Counted from the stretch's first letter, positions 32,157-40,451 are shown. The stretch is 64,000 nucleotides of DNA from Microbacterium sp. GCS4 (GCF_001262495.1 NZ_LGYE01000001.1:124001-188000), one strand, 5' to 3'. Translations and numbers: made by a program. The notes: a model not told the origin generated them from the sequence alone.

Positions 32157-32162
32157 TAGACT
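32157..32162 (+). promoter_or_regulatory. -10 element of the RNase P RNA gene
   Basis: TAGACT (32157-32162), six bases before the first base of the predicted RNA at 32169. This is the same -10-to-start distance as at the leaderless genes of the window. Confidence 0.7.
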
Positions 32163-32168
32163 GGACGT

Positions 32169-32531
32169 GCGAATGGGTCGACTGGACGGTCGCGTGGCGG
32201 GAGACCGCACCGAGGAACGTCCGGGCTCCACAGGGCAGGACGGTGGGTAACGCCCACCCGGAGCAATCCGCGAGACAGTGCCACAGAGAGCAGACCGCCC
32301 CGCAAGGGGTAAGGGTGAAAGGGTGGTGTAAGAGACCACCGGGGGCCATGGTGACATGGCCCGCCAGGTAAACCTCGTCCGGAGCAAGATCAGACAGAGG
32401 ATGATGACGCGGCTCGCCGAGTCCTCGGGTAGATCGCTAGAGTGCCACGGCAACGTGTCGCCGAGAGAGATGACCGTCGAAGGGGCGAAGAACCCCGGAA
32501 CAGAACCCGGCGTACAGGTCGGCCCATTCGC
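32169..32531 (+). ncRNA. rnpB: RNase P RNA, bacterial class A
   Basis: The catalytic RNA of RNase P, which matures tRNA 5' ends. Seen directly: GAGGAACGTCCGGGCTCCAC (P4/J-region), GACGGTGGGTAACGCCCACC, AGACAGTGCCACAGAGAGC, AAGGGTGAAAGGGTGGTGTA, and the CCAGGTAAACC segment, in the right order. The ends pair: GCGAATGGG (32169-32177) with CCCATTCGC (32523-32531) as helix P1. The 363-nt length suits the class. It follows the polymerase stop by 19 nt with its own -10 box. Confidence 0.95.
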
Positions 32532-32748
32532 CCCGCCCGCCCTCGAAGCGTCGAACCGCGCCTACCAGCAGGCCGCCTCGTCCGTCAATGGGAGGCGCCG
32601 GATGACGACCGGAACCTAGGCTGGGAGCACAACGGGCCGCTCCTGTGCCGCCCTTCGTCAGTCGGCCCGGCGGCGCACGCGGATTCTCTCGGTTCCGTGG
32701 ACATTGCTCGGCAGCGGCGGAGTCCTCGACGGGCTCCCTCCCGGCTGT

Positions 32749-32780
32749 CCGGTCCCTCGAAATCGGGTTCGAGGGACCGG
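32749..32780. promoter_or_regulatory. Perfect 13-bp stem-loop upstream of the BLUF operon (terminator, attenuator or operator)
   Basis: CCGGTCCCTCGAA (32749-32761) and TTCGAGGGACCGG (32768-32780) around ATCGGG. A pyrimidine-rich stretch follows (CCCTCTTCTTCCCC), then the CGGAG site and GTG 32811. The centre, TCGAA-ATCGGG-TTCGA, differs by one base from the actinobacterial SOS box TCGAAC-N4-GTTCGA. The remaining sequence from 32532 to 32748 holds no gene that I can support; a lone TAGGCT -10-like box is at 32617-32622. Confidence 0.55.
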
Positions 32781-32810
32781 AACCCTCTTCTTCCCCCGAC
32801 CGGAGCCACC

Positions 32811-33068
32811 GTGCATGACGACGACAGACCCGAGTCACCGCATGTCCTCTGGGCATGCGTCGAGGAAGGCTTCCACGTGGGCAGCCGCGGAGGCGACTTC
32901 CTCGGCTACGTCGACCGGCAGCCCAGTGGCGAGTACCGCGCGTTCGACGCGCGATCGAGTGTGATCGGCGATTTCTCGATCCTCGCTGAGGCGACGGCTG
33001 CGGTGTCCGCGGCTTCTCCGGATGACGACGCTCCTTCGGCGGAGGACCTGCAGGGGACGGTCCGATGA
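32811..33068 (+). CDS. Small conserved-looking protein in operon with the BLUF sensor
   Basis: This protein of 85 residues starts at GTG 32811 with CGGAG 6 nt upstream. It has two halves: a beta-like part with HVLWACVEEGFHVGSRGGDF and LGYVDRQPSGEYRAFDARSS, and an acidic Ala/Asp tail. I do not recognise a family. The first half reads like a small single-sheet domain ending in a DFSILAEATAAV helix. Its stop overlaps the BLUF start (ATGA), so the two are made together and may interact. Confidence 0.6.
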   Translation: MHDDDRPESPHVLWACVEEGFHVGSRGGDFLGYVDRQPSGEYRAFDARSSVIGDFSILAEATAAVSAASPDDDAPSAEDLQGTVR

Positions 33069-33511
33069 GCTCATCCGGACGACTGCTCTCGCTCGTCTAC
33101 ACCAGCACCGCGTCCCACGCGTTCCGCGAGACGGCGCTCGAGCAGCTCCTCGAGGAGTGCCGTCGCCGCAATGCGGAACAGGACGTGACCGGGATGCTTC
33201 TTCACCGGTCGGGCCGTTTCATCCAGGTGCTCGAGGGTGAGCCCGAGGTCGTCCGCGCGCTCGCGGAGCGAATCCGCAACGACAGCCGCCACCATGACAT
33301 GAGGGTGCTCGTCGAAGAGCCGATCGGCGAGCGCCGCTTTCCGGACTGGACCATGGGCTACCGGGCGTTCCGCGGCGACCCGGGTCTCGCACCCGCCGGC
33401 TACCGCGACTCCTTCGCCGACCTCGACGCCGATGTCGACCCGATGACCACGATGCGTGCGCTGTCCGAGCTCACCTTGTGGTTCCGGGTGCGAGCCGCGC
33501 GCTCGGCCTGA
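33065..33511 (+). CDS. BLUF-domain blue-light sensor
   Basis: This 148-residue single-domain protein binds FAD in the BLUF fold. The photocycle residues are all present: Tyr12 in LVYTSTA, Asn36 in RRRNAEQDVTGMLLH, Gln54 in RFIQVLEGEPEVV. RHHDMRVLVEEPIGERRFPD and WTMGYRAF complete the domain. About 45 residues follow, ending [13 protein letters not shown]. No effector domain is fused, so the output must be a partner, possibly the overlapping upstream gene. The last 12 codons and the following DNA are duplicated at 33999-34056. Confidence 0.93.
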   Translation: MSSSGRLLSLVYTSTASHAFRETALEQLLEECRRRNAEQDVTGMLLHRSGRFIQVLEGEPEVVRALAERIRNDSRHHDMRVLVEEPIGERRFPDWTMGYRAFRGDPGLAPAGYRDSFADLDADVDPMTTMRALSELTLWFRVRAARSA

Positions 33512-33534
33512 CAGCCGCAGACACGACGAAGGCC
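33477..33534 (+). repeat. 58-bp direct repeat, left copy (BLUF 3' end)
   Basis: It covers the last codons of the BLUF gene, its stop and 23 bp beyond, ending in AAGGCC, the first six bases of the terminator arm. 56 of 58 positions equal the copy at 33999-34056. Together they flank a 464-bp segment with a single gene. Confidence 0.9.
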
Positions 33535-33584
33535 GATCTCGGTCATACGTATGAACCCTGACTCCGATCGATACCTTCGTACTC

Positions 33585-33983
33585 ATGGTCATCGGAATCA
33601 CCCTGCTTTCGTTAGCGGCGATCCTCATCCTGCCCTTGACTCTGTGCGCGGGTTTGCTTGGCTGGCGATATCCCTCCATGAGGATCGAGGTGAACCTCGT
33701 CCTCATGCTCGGGCTGGCGACGGCGGTGATGGGGGCTGTTGTCATCCACGGCGGGAGCAAGACGCCAGAGTGGCCGACAGTGGCGTTGGTGCCTGTAGCG
33801 GTGGGAACAGCGCTGCAGCTCTTGCGCGAGGTCGGGCCCCTCAGGCCGGTCGCCGCGGACGGTCGGACCAAACGCAGGACTCGATTGCTCAGCAGGCAGG
33901 AGAGGGACGCGACCGCCACGGTGTCGTGGGCCATCATGCTGCTCGGTACGGCTGTCCCCGCTATTGCGGCAATCGTTGGTTGA
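33585..33983 (+). CDS. Small membrane protein of unknown function inside the repeat-flanked segment
   Basis: This protein of 132 residues has about four hydrophobic segments: GITLLSLAAILILPLTLCAG, LVLMLGLATAVMGAVVI, WPTVALVPVAVGTALQLL, and a C-terminal WAIMLLGTAVPAIAAIVG. A basic loop, DGRTKRRTRLLSRQERD, comes before the last. I do not recognise a family. Base use differs from its neighbours: TTA leucine at 33612-33614 and several A/T-ending codons. No ribosome site precedes ATG 33585, but a CATACGTATG palindrome lies 33 bp upstream. Confidence 0.6.
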   Translation: MVIGITLLSLAAILILPLTLCAGLLGWRYPSMRIEVNLVLMLGLATAVMGAVVIHGGSKTPEWPTVALVPVAVGTALQLLREVGPLRPVAADGRTKRRTRLLSRQERDATATVSWAIMLLGTAVPAIAAIVG

Positions 33984-33998
33984 GCCGACGTCCGTAGC

Positions 33999-34056
33999 TG
34001 TGGTTCCGGGTGCGAGCCGCGCGTTCGGCCTGACCGCCGCAGACACGACGAAGGCC
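33999..34056 (+). repeat. 58-bp direct repeat, right copy (remnant of BLUF 3' end)
   Basis: It repeats the codons [15 protein letters not shown] of the BLUF gene and runs into the intact terminator at 34051-34078. The two differences from the left copy are C to T (in GCGTTCGG) and A to C (in GACCGCC). This copy probably marks the original junction of gene and terminator. Confidence 0.9.
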
Positions 34057-34078
34057 CCGCCGCGATCGGCGGGGCCTT
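34051..34078. terminator. Bidirectional-type terminator between the BLUF segment and ppgK
   Basis: AAGGCCCCGCCG (34051-34062), loop CGAT, CGGCGGGGCCTT (34067-34078): a 12-bp perfect stem located between convergent genes. There is no long T-run on either side beyond the TT within the stem, as is common in actinobacteria. Confidence 0.8.
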
Positions 34079-34096
34079 CGTGCAGTGCGGCGGGTG

Positions 34097-34843
34097 TCAG
34101 TCGCCGGCGAGAGATGCGGCGCCGATGATGCCCGAGTTGTTGCGGTGGATCGCCGGGACGATCGGCGTCTTCAGGTCGAGAAGCGGCAGGAAGTCGCCCG
34201 CGTTCTTGGACACGCCGCCGCCGACCACGAACAGATCGGGGCTGAACAGGAACTCGATGTGCGTGTAGAAGTCCTGCAGACGCTCGGCCCACTCGGCCCA
34301 GCTGAGGTTCTCGCGCTCGCGCGCCGAGGTCGCAGCATAGGTCTCGACGGACTCGTACTCGCGGAAGTTCAGGTGCCCGAGCTCCGTGTTCGGCACGAGG
34401 ACGCCGTCGTACAGGAAGGCCGACCCGATGCCCGTGCCGAGTGTCGTGAGAAGCGTGAAGCCGACCACGTCGCGGGCCGCACCGTGGCGGGCCTCGGCGA
34501 CTCCCGCGGCATCCGCGTCGTTCACGAAGACGATGTTGCGGCCGAGTCCGTCGCGGAAGAAGCGCTCGGCGTCGAAGCCGATCCACTCCTTCGACACGTT
34601 GGCGGCGGAGAGCGTCTTGCCGCGCTTGACGATCGCGGGGAACGCGACGCCCAGCGGGAGGTTCGACTCGTGCACGTCGAGGGTCTTGAGGACGGTCTTG
34701 ACGGCCTGCAGCACGTCTTGCGGGGACGCGCCCTCGGGAGTGGGGACGCGGACCCTGTCGGAGGCCATGGTGCCGTGCTCGAGGTCGACGATGCCTGCCT
34801 TGATTCCCGTGCCGCCGATGTCGACGCCGATCGCTTTTGCCAT
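34097..34843 (-). CDS. ppgK: Polyphosphate glucokinase
   Basis: This 248-residue ROK-family kinase phosphorylates glucose using polyphosphate (or ATP), giving glucose 6-phosphate. The ATG is 34843. Motifs: AIGVDIGGTGIKAGIVDLEH (phosphate 1), KEWIGFDAERFFRD, FVNDADAAGVAEARHGAARD with the catalytic Asp in NDAD, LLTTLGTGIGSAFLYDG, and LNFREYESVETYAATSARER, which is characteristic of PpgK. A -10 TAAGCT lies 7 nt before the ATG. Confidence 0.95.
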   Translation of the reverse strand: MAKAIGVDIGGTGIKAGIVDLEHGTMASDRVRVPTPEGASPQDVLQAVKTVLKTLDVHESNLPLGVAFPAIVKRGKTLSAANVSKEWIGFDAERFFRDGLGRNIVFVNDADAAGVAEARHGAARDVVGFTLLTTLGTGIGSAFLYDGVLVPNTELGHLNFREYESVETYAATSARERENLSWAEWAERLQDFYTHIEFLFSPDLFVVGGGVSKNAGDFLPLLDLKTPIVPAIHRNNSGIIGAASLAGD

Positions 34844-34913
34844 GCTCGATAGCTTAGCGACCGAGCTTCGCGCAGATAGGATCGATGACACCACGTGATG
34901 AAGGGGGTCGGCC

Positions 34914-35129
34914 ATGTCGAACGGCGACGATAAGTACTGGTACAACGTGAACACCAAGCAGGTCGAGTTCGGCATGATCTCGCCGTCGGCGGATCGTGTC
35001 GGGCCCTTCGACACCGAGGCCGAGGCCGCTCACGCACCCGAGAAGCTGCAGGAGCGCGCTCGCGCCTGGGCTGATGAGGACGCCGCCGAGGACGGCTGGG
35101 ACGCCGGCATCGCGAAGGACTCCGAATAA
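34914..35129 (+). CDS. SPOR-like small protein
   Basis: This 71-residue protein has KYWYNVNTKQVEFGMISPSA, DRVGPFDTEAEAAHAPEKLQ and ERARAWADED. This matches a small actinobacterial family usually labelled SPOR-domain or wrongly methionine aminopeptidase (WYYCxxHxxVE..DRLGPYxTxEEA pattern). It lies directly upstream of glnA2, two bases before its GTG, so it is cotranscribed. AAGGGGG precedes the ATG. Function unknown. Confidence 0.78.
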   Translation: MSNGDDKYWYNVNTKQVEFGMISPSADRVGPFDTEAEAAHAPEKLQERARAWADEDAAEDGWDAGIAKDSE

Positions 35130-35131
35130 CC

Positions 35132-36469
35132 GTGGACAAGCAGAGGGATTTCGTCCTCCGGACGATCGAGGAGCGCGGCGTCAAGTTCGTGCGGCTGTGG
35201 TTCACCGATGTGATCGGCACGCTCAAGTCGGTCGCGATCGCGCCCGCGGAGGTCGAGGGCGCGTTCGCGGAGGGCATCGGGTTCGACGGCTCCGCGATCG
35301 AGGGCCTCACCCGCAGCTATGAGTCGGATCTGCTGGCGCAGCCCGACCCCACGACCTTCCAGACGCTGCCCTGGCGCGGCGAGATCGACCCCACCGCGCG
35401 GATGTTCTGCGACATCACGACGCCCGACGGCCGTCCGGCGGTCTCCGATCCGCGACACGTCCTCAAGCGCACGCTCGCGAAGGCGGCCGACGCCGGCTTC
35501 ACGTTCTACACGCATCCCGAGATCGAGTTCTACCTGCTGAAGTCCTCGTCGTTCGGCCCGGAGGGCCCGGTGCCGGTCGACTCCGCCGGCTACTTCGACA
35601 ACGTGCCCGGCGGAACGGCGCACGACTTCCGCCGCCGCTCGGTGCGGATGCTGGAGGACCTCGGCATCTCGGTCGAGTTCAGCCACCACGAGGGCGGACC
35701 CGGGCAGAACGAGATCGATCTGCGCTACGCGGACGCGCTCACGATGGCCGACAACGTCATGACGTTCCGCACGGTCATCAAAGAGGTCGCGATCGAGCAG
35801 GGCGTGTACGCGACGTTCATGCCGAAACCGCTCAGCGGTCACCCCGGAAGCGGCATGCACACGCACATGTCGCTGTTCGAGGGGGAGCGCAACGCGTTCT
35901 ATGAGGAGGGTGCGAAGTACCAGCTCTCCAAGACCGGTCGGCACTTCATCGCCGGCCTCCTCAAGCACGCGAACGAGATCGCCGCTGTCACGAACCAGTT
36001 CGTCAACTCGTACAAGCGGCTGTGGGGCGGTGACGAGGCTCCGAGCTTCGTGACCTGGGGTCACAACAACCGGTCCGCACTCGTGCGGGTGCCGATGTAC
36101 AAGCCGAACAAGGGCGGCTCCTCCCGGGTCGAGTACCGCGCGCTCGACTCGGCGGCCAACCCGTATCTCGCGTACGCACTCATGCTGGCCGCCGGTCTCA
36201 AGGGCATCGAGGAGGAGTACGAGCTCCCGCCCGAGGCCGAGGACAACGTCTGGTCGCTCAGCGACGCCGAGCGCCGTGCACTGGGCTATGCGGCGCTGCC
36301 CGCGAGCCTCGACCACGCCCTCGAGTACATGGAGGGCTCGGAGCTCGTCGCCGAGACGCTCGGCGAGTCGGTCTTCAACTACGTGCTGCTGAACAAGCGC
36401 AAGGAGTGGGAGGCCTACCGTGGCCAGGTCACGCCGCTGGAGCTGAAGAACAACCTCGAGCTGCTCTGA
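35132..36469 (+). CDS. glnA2: Glutamine synthetase, type I, GlnA2 class
   Basis: This 445-residue enzyme starts at GTG. It makes glutamine from glutamate, ammonia and ATP, or, as for some actinobacterial paralogues, a related gamma-glutamyl product. Features: KFVRLWFTDVIGTLKSVAIA, GIGFDGSAIEGL, the EIEFYLLK metal site, FSHHEGGPGQNEIDLRYADA, KPLSGHPGSGMHTHMSLFEG, and NRSALVRVPMYKPNKGGSSR. The length is 446-like, as in GlnA2 of M. tuberculosis, about 30 residues shorter than GlnA1. It is followed by glnE at 9 bp. Confidence 0.95.
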   Translation: MDKQRDFVLRTIEERGVKFVRLWFTDVIGTLKSVAIAPAEVEGAFAEGIGFDGSAIEGLTRSYESDLLAQPDPTTFQTLPWRGEIDPTARMFCDITTPDGRPAVSDPRHVLKRTLAKAADAGFTFYTHPEIEFYLLKSSSFGPEGPVPVDSAGYFDNVPGGTAHDFRRRSVRMLEDLGISVEFSHHEGGPGQNEIDLRYADALTMADNVMTFRTVIKEVAIEQGVYATFMPKPLSGHPGSGMHTHMSLFEGERNAFYEEGAKYQLSKTGRHFIAGLLKHANEIAAVTNQFVNSYKRLWGGDEAPSFVTWGHNNRSALVRVPMYKPNKGGSSRVEYRALDSAANPYLAYALMLAAGLKGIEEEYELPPEAEDNVWSLSDAERRALGYAALPASLDHALEYMEGSELVAETLGESVFNYVLLNKRKEWEAYRGQVTPLELKNNLELL

Positions 36470-36478
36470 GCGTCGCGC

Positions 36479-39454
36479 ATGGCCCGTTCGGACGACTCCG
36501 TCTCCCTCTCCGCTCTGGCCAGGCTCGGGTTCGCAGAACTCAGTGAGGCCTCGGCGAACCTGACCGAGCTCGCGGGCATCCTCGGCCTCGACCGCGGCGT
36601 GCTCGTCGCGGGGGCGACCGCGGCCGATCCCGACGCCGCGGTGGAAGGGATGCTGCGCGTCGCACGGCGCGACGCGGCTCCGCTCGTCGCACTGTTCCGT
36701 GAGGAGGAGTCGCGTAGGCGCGCGTGGCGGGTGTTCGGCGCGTCCGAAGGGCTTGCGGACTTCTTCCTGCGGCATCCCGAGGAGCTCTCGGTGCTGGGTG
36801 AACCGCACGACGCTCTGCCGACGGCATCCGAGCTCGACGCGCTCCTGTTGGGCGCGGTGGACGCGCGCGACGGTTTCGCCGCCTCCGGTGACGACGACGC
36901 GATCGTGGCGTTGCGCGTCGCCTATCGGCGCGGCCTCGCCGCGATCGCCGCGTTCGATCTCAGCGCGCACAACCCCGTGATGATCGTGGCGGATGTCGCC
37001 GCCGCTCTCGCCGACATCGCCGGGGCGGCGCTCGAGGCGTCGCTGGCGGTCGCTCGACGGCGGCTCTCGCAGACGATGCGCGAAGAGCAGGTCGCCGCCA
37101 CCCGGCTCGCGATCATCGGCATGGGCAAGTCGGGTGCGCGGGAACTCAACTACGTGAGCGACGTCGACGTGATCTTCGTCGGCGGGACACTCGACGACGA
37201 TGTGGTGGACGAGCCGCGGGCGATCGACATCGCCACCCGTCTCGCGCGCGAGACGATGCGCGGTCTCAGCGGGATCGAGGTCGAGCCGCCGCTGTGGGAG
37301 GTGGATGCCGCGCTGCGCCCCGAGGGCAAGCAGGGCGCTCTCGTGCGCTCCCTCGCCTCGCACGTCGCCTACTACGACCGGTGGGCGAAGAGCTGGGAGT
37401 TCCAGGCGCTGCTCAAAGCCCGACCGCTCGCCGGCGACGCCGAGCTCGGCGCCGAGTACATCGCCGCTCTGCAGCCCAAGGTGTTCTCGAGTGCCGCGCG
37501 GGAGAACTTCGTCGACAGCGTGCAGCGCATGCGCGAGCGGGTGATGGAGTACATCGACCCCGAGGACGTGCCGTACCAGATCAAGCTCGGCGCCGGCGGA
37601 CTGCGCGACATCGAGTTCACGGTGCAGCTGCTGCAGCTCGTGCACGGCCTCACTGACGAGCGGCTGCGCACCCGCGGCACGCTGGAGAGCATCGACGCCC
37701 TCGTGGAGGGCGGGTACATCGGGCGTGCCGAGGCCGGCACGTTCGCGGATGACTATCGGATCCTCCGTCTCATGGAGCACCGTCTGCAGCTGCGCGAGCT
37801 GAGTCGCACGCACCTCATGCCCCGCACACCGGCCGGGTTGCGGGTGCTCGCACGCAGCACGGGTCTCGCCGACTCCGGAGAGGGCGTCTGGGCGCGATGG
37901 GAGGGCGTGCGGCGCGAGGTGCGCGAGATCCACACGCGCCTGTTCTACCGTCCTCTGCTCAGCGCCGTCGCTGCGCTCCCGGAGGGGGAGCGGACGCTGT
38001 CGACCGCACAGGCGCACGACCGGCTCATGGCGATCGGATTCCGCGACCCCGCCGGCGCCCTGCGCCACATCGGCGCGCTCACGACCGGGCTCAGCCGCAA
38101 GGCGACGATCCAGCGGCACCTCATGCCCGTCATGGTCAAGTGGTTCGCCGACGGCAGCGACCCCGACTATGCGCTGCTCGCGTTCCGGCGCATCAGCGAA
38201 CGGCTCGGCAACACCCCCTGGTTCCTCCGGATGCTGCGGGACTCGTCGGGCGCGGCGGAGAGTCTCACCCGGCTGCTGTCGTCTTCGCGGTATGTGGGCG
38301 AGCTCATGGAGTGGATCCCCGAGTCGGTCGCGTGGCTCGACAGCAGCGACCTCCTCCGTCCGCGCAGCGGCGCCGCGCTCGACGAGGAGGCGCGGGCCAT
38401 CCAGACGCGGCACGCGAGCATCTCCGACGCGCTCCGGGCCGTGCGTGCGCTGCGCCGTCGGGAGCTGTTGCGCACCGCGATGGGCGGGGTCCTCGACGTG
38501 CTCACCATCGAGCAGGTCGCGACCTCCCTCACCGAGATCACGGACGCGGCGATCCAGGCGGCGCTTCGCGCTGTGCGACGCGAGATCGTGCCCGAGGAGG
38601 ACGACGCGTTCGACTTCGCCGTGATCGGCATGGGTCGCTACGGCGGCGCCGAGCTCGGATTCGGGTCGGATGCCGACATCCTCTACGTGTACGACGCGAA
38701 CGGCATCGACCCGCAGCGCGCGCAGACACTCGCGACGAGGATGGTCGCAGGGCTCCGCGAGCACCTCACGGACCATCGGGTCCCCCTCGATCTCGACGCG
38801 GATCTGCGCCCGGAGGGACGCAACGGGCCGGTCGTGCGGACGTTGCAGGCCTACGCCGAGTACTACCGTCGCTGGTCGCTGTCGTGGGAGGCGCAGGCCC
38901 TGCTCCGTGCGCGCGGGGTGGCGGGCAGCGCGAAGCTCATCGCGTCGTTCACGGAACTCGCCGACAGCATCCGCTATCCGGCGTCGATCGATCTGCAGGG
39001 CACCCGGGAGATCAAGCGCATCAAGGCCCGGGTCGAGGGGGAGCGTCTGCCGCAGGGGGTCGATCCGCGGCGGCATCTCAAGCTCGGTCCGGGGACGCTC
39101 AGCGATGTGGAGTGGCTCGTCCAGCTGATCCAGCTCCAGCACGCGCATCGTGTGCCGGATCTGCGCACAACGTCGACGATCGCCGCGCTCGACGCGGCCG
39201 TCGAAGCGGGCCTGGTACCGGCGGATTCCGCCGACCTGCTGCGTGCGGCCTGGCTGCTGTCGAGCCGCCTGCGATCGGCGATCACGCTCTACACGGGGCG
39301 GACGAGCGACGTCCTGCCCACCGACCCGCGCGACCTCGATGCGATCGGGCGGCTGCTGGGGTATCCCGACCGCTCGGCGAGCGTGCTGGAGGACGACTAC
39401 CTCGGCGTCACGCGGCGCGCGCGGCGCGCGTTCGAACAGCTCTTCTACGGCTGA
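36479..39454 (+). CDS. glnE: Glutamine synthetase adenylyltransferase/deadenylylase GlnE
   Basis: This 991-residue bifunctional enzyme adds and removes AMP on the regulatory tyrosine of GlnA1 according to nitrogen status. Two nucleotidyltransferase domains are visible: AIIGMGKSGARELNYVSDVD (about residue 214, deadenylylase half) and VIGMGRYGGAELGFGSDADI (about residue 714, adenylylase half). Each is followed by the DxDLRPEG-type strand (DAALRPEGKQG; DADLRPEGRNGP). The size matches the actinobacterial enzyme. It sits in a glnA2-glnE unit, as in related genera. Confidence 0.97.
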   Translation: MARSDDSVSLSALARLGFAELSEASANLTELAGILGLDRGVLVAGATAADPDAAVEGMLRVARRDAAPLVALFREEESRRRAWRVFGASEGLADFFLRHPEELSVLGEPHDALPTASELDALLLGAVDARDGFAASGDDDAIVALRVAYRRGLAAIAAFDLSAHNPVMIVADVAAALADIAGAALEASLAVARRRLSQTMREEQVAATRLAIIGMGKSGARELNYVSDVDVIFVGGTLDDDVVDEPRAIDIATRLARETMRGLSGIEVEPPLWEVDAALRPEGKQGALVRSLASHVAYYDRWAKSWEFQALLKARPLAGDAELGAEYIAALQPKVFSSAARENFVDSVQRMRERVMEYIDPEDVPYQIKLGAGGLRDIEFTVQLLQLVHGLTDERLRTRGTLESIDALVEGGYIGRAEAGTFADDYRILRLMEHRLQLRELSRTHLMPRTPAGLRVLARSTGLADSGEGVWARWEGVRREVREIHTRLFYRPLLSAVAALPEGERTLSTAQAHDRLMAIGFRDPAGALRHIGALTTGLSRKATIQRHLMPVMVKWFADGSDPDYALLAFRRISERLGNTPWFLRMLRDSSGAAESLTRLLSSSRYVGELMEWIPESVAWLDSSDLLRPRSGAALDEEARAIQTRHASISDALRAVRALRRRELLRTAMGGVLDVLTIEQVATSLTEITDAAIQAALRAVRREIVPEEDDAFDFAVIGMGRYGGAELGFGSDADILYVYDANGIDPQRAQTLATRMVAGLREHLTDHRVPLDLDADLRPEGRNGPVVRTLQAYAEYYRRWSLSWEAQALLRARGVAGSAKLIASFTELADSIRYPASIDLQGTREIKRIKARVEGERLPQGVDPRRHLKLGPGTLSDVEWLVQLIQLQHAHRVPDLRTTSTIAALDAAVEAGLVPADSADLLRAAWLLSSRLRSAITLYTGRTSDVLPTDPRDLDAIGRLLGYPDRSASVLEDDYLGVTRRARRAFEQLFYG

Positions 39455-39486
39455 ACCGCCGTCGAGACACGCGCTGCCGTGTCGAG

Positions 39487-39515
39487 TTGCCAAGCGGCCG
39501 GGTTTGGAACAGGCT
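39487..39515 (+). promoter_or_regulatory. Promoter of the lipid kinase gene
   Basis: TTGCCA (39487-39492), 17 nt, CAGGCT (39510-39515), then six bases to ATG 39522. This is a complete -35/-10 pair with standard spacing and a predicted leaderless start. Confidence 0.7.
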
Positions 39516-39521
39516 GACCTC

Positions 39522-40451
39522 ATGACGATCTCGAAGCTCGGTGTGATCTGGAACCCGTCCAAGCCCGGAGGGGACGAGCTGAAGTCGGCCGTCGCCGAGG
39601 TCTTCGAGACGGATGCCGGTGCGCCCGACGTCCAGTGGTGGGAGACCACGCCGGAGGACCCGGGGCACGGGATGGCCGCGCAGGCTGTTGCGGCGGGGTG
39701 CGAGGTGGTGATCGCGGCGGGTGGTGACGGCACGGTGCGCGCGGTCGCCGAAGGCCTCGCCGGGACGGATGTCGCGCTCGGGATCGTCCCGAAGGGCACG
39801 GGCAACCTCCTGGCACGCAACCTCGAGGTGCCCTTGAACGACGTCGCGGCGGCGATGCGACGTGTGCGCGATGGCGAACCGCGCACGATCGACATCGGTT
39901 GGGTCGAGCGCGACGGCGAAGAGCATGCCTTCGTCGTGATGGTGGGCTTCGGGATCGACGCGCAGATGCTCGTCGAGACCGACGACGACCTCAAGAGCAA
40001 GGCCGGCTGGCTGGCGTACGTCGAGGCCATGGGGCGCGCGGTCGCGGGCACCGAGATGACCGATATCTCGATGACGCTCGACGACGGCGAGGCGCAGGAG
40101 CTACGCGGTCACACGATGCTGATCGGCAACTGCGGCATGCTGCAGGGCGGCATCCGCCTGCTGCCCGACGCGGTGATCGACGACGGCCAGCTCGACATGC
40201 TGCTCGTGAGCGCGGACGGACCATTGCAGTGGCTCGACACGGTCCGGTCGGTGGTGTGGGAGAACGGCATCCGTCGGATCTTCGGCGCGGTCGATCAAGC
40301 CGTGAGCACGGACTCCACGACCCATGTCGCAGCAGAGCGCATCGCGGTCACGCTGTCGTCGCCGCAGACGTTCGAGATCGACGGCGAAGAGGTGGGCGAG
40401 GTGTCCGAGTTCGCGGTGCGGGTGCAGCCCGCCGCGCTCATCGTGCGCTGA
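39522..40451 (+). CDS. Diacylglycerol/lipid kinase family protein
   Basis: This 309-residue protein has the DAGK catalytic-domain marks: LGVIWNPSKPGGDELKSAVA, the nucleotide motif IAAGGDGTVRAVAEGLAGTD, and LGIVPKGTGNLLARNLEVPL, followed by the beta-sandwich C-terminal domain (GFGIDAQMLVETDDDLKSKA; LRGHTMLIGNCGMLQGGIRL). It probably phosphorylates a membrane lipid such as diacylglycerol. It overlaps the convergent permease gene by 14 bp at the 3' end. Confidence 0.9.
   Translation: MTISKLGVIWNPSKPGGDELKSAVAEVFETDAGAPDVQWWETTPEDPGHGMAAQAVAAGCEVVIAAGGDGTVRAVAEGLAGTDVALGIVPKGTGNLLARNLEVPLNDVAAAMRRVRDGEPRTIDIGWVERDGEEHAFVVMVGFGIDAQMLVETDDDLKSKAGWLAYVEAMGRAVAGTEMTDISMTLDDGEAQELRGHTMLIGNCGMLQGGIRLLPDAVIDDGQLDMLLVSADGPLQWLDTVRSVVWENGIRRIFGAVDQAVSTDSTTHVAAERIAVTLSSPQTFEIDGEEVGEVSEFAVRVQPAALIVR

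Noticed and set aside
32757..32780. GGTTCGAGGGACCGG looks like the T-arm of a tRNA
   Set aside because: The arm is part of a symmetrical 13-bp hairpin; no acceptor stem, anticodon or D-arm can be placed around it.
35030..40051. A 1673-codon open frame on the - strand
   Set aside because: It is the antisense shadow of glnA2 and glnE, with His/Arg-rich low-information sequence typical of high-GC antisense frames.
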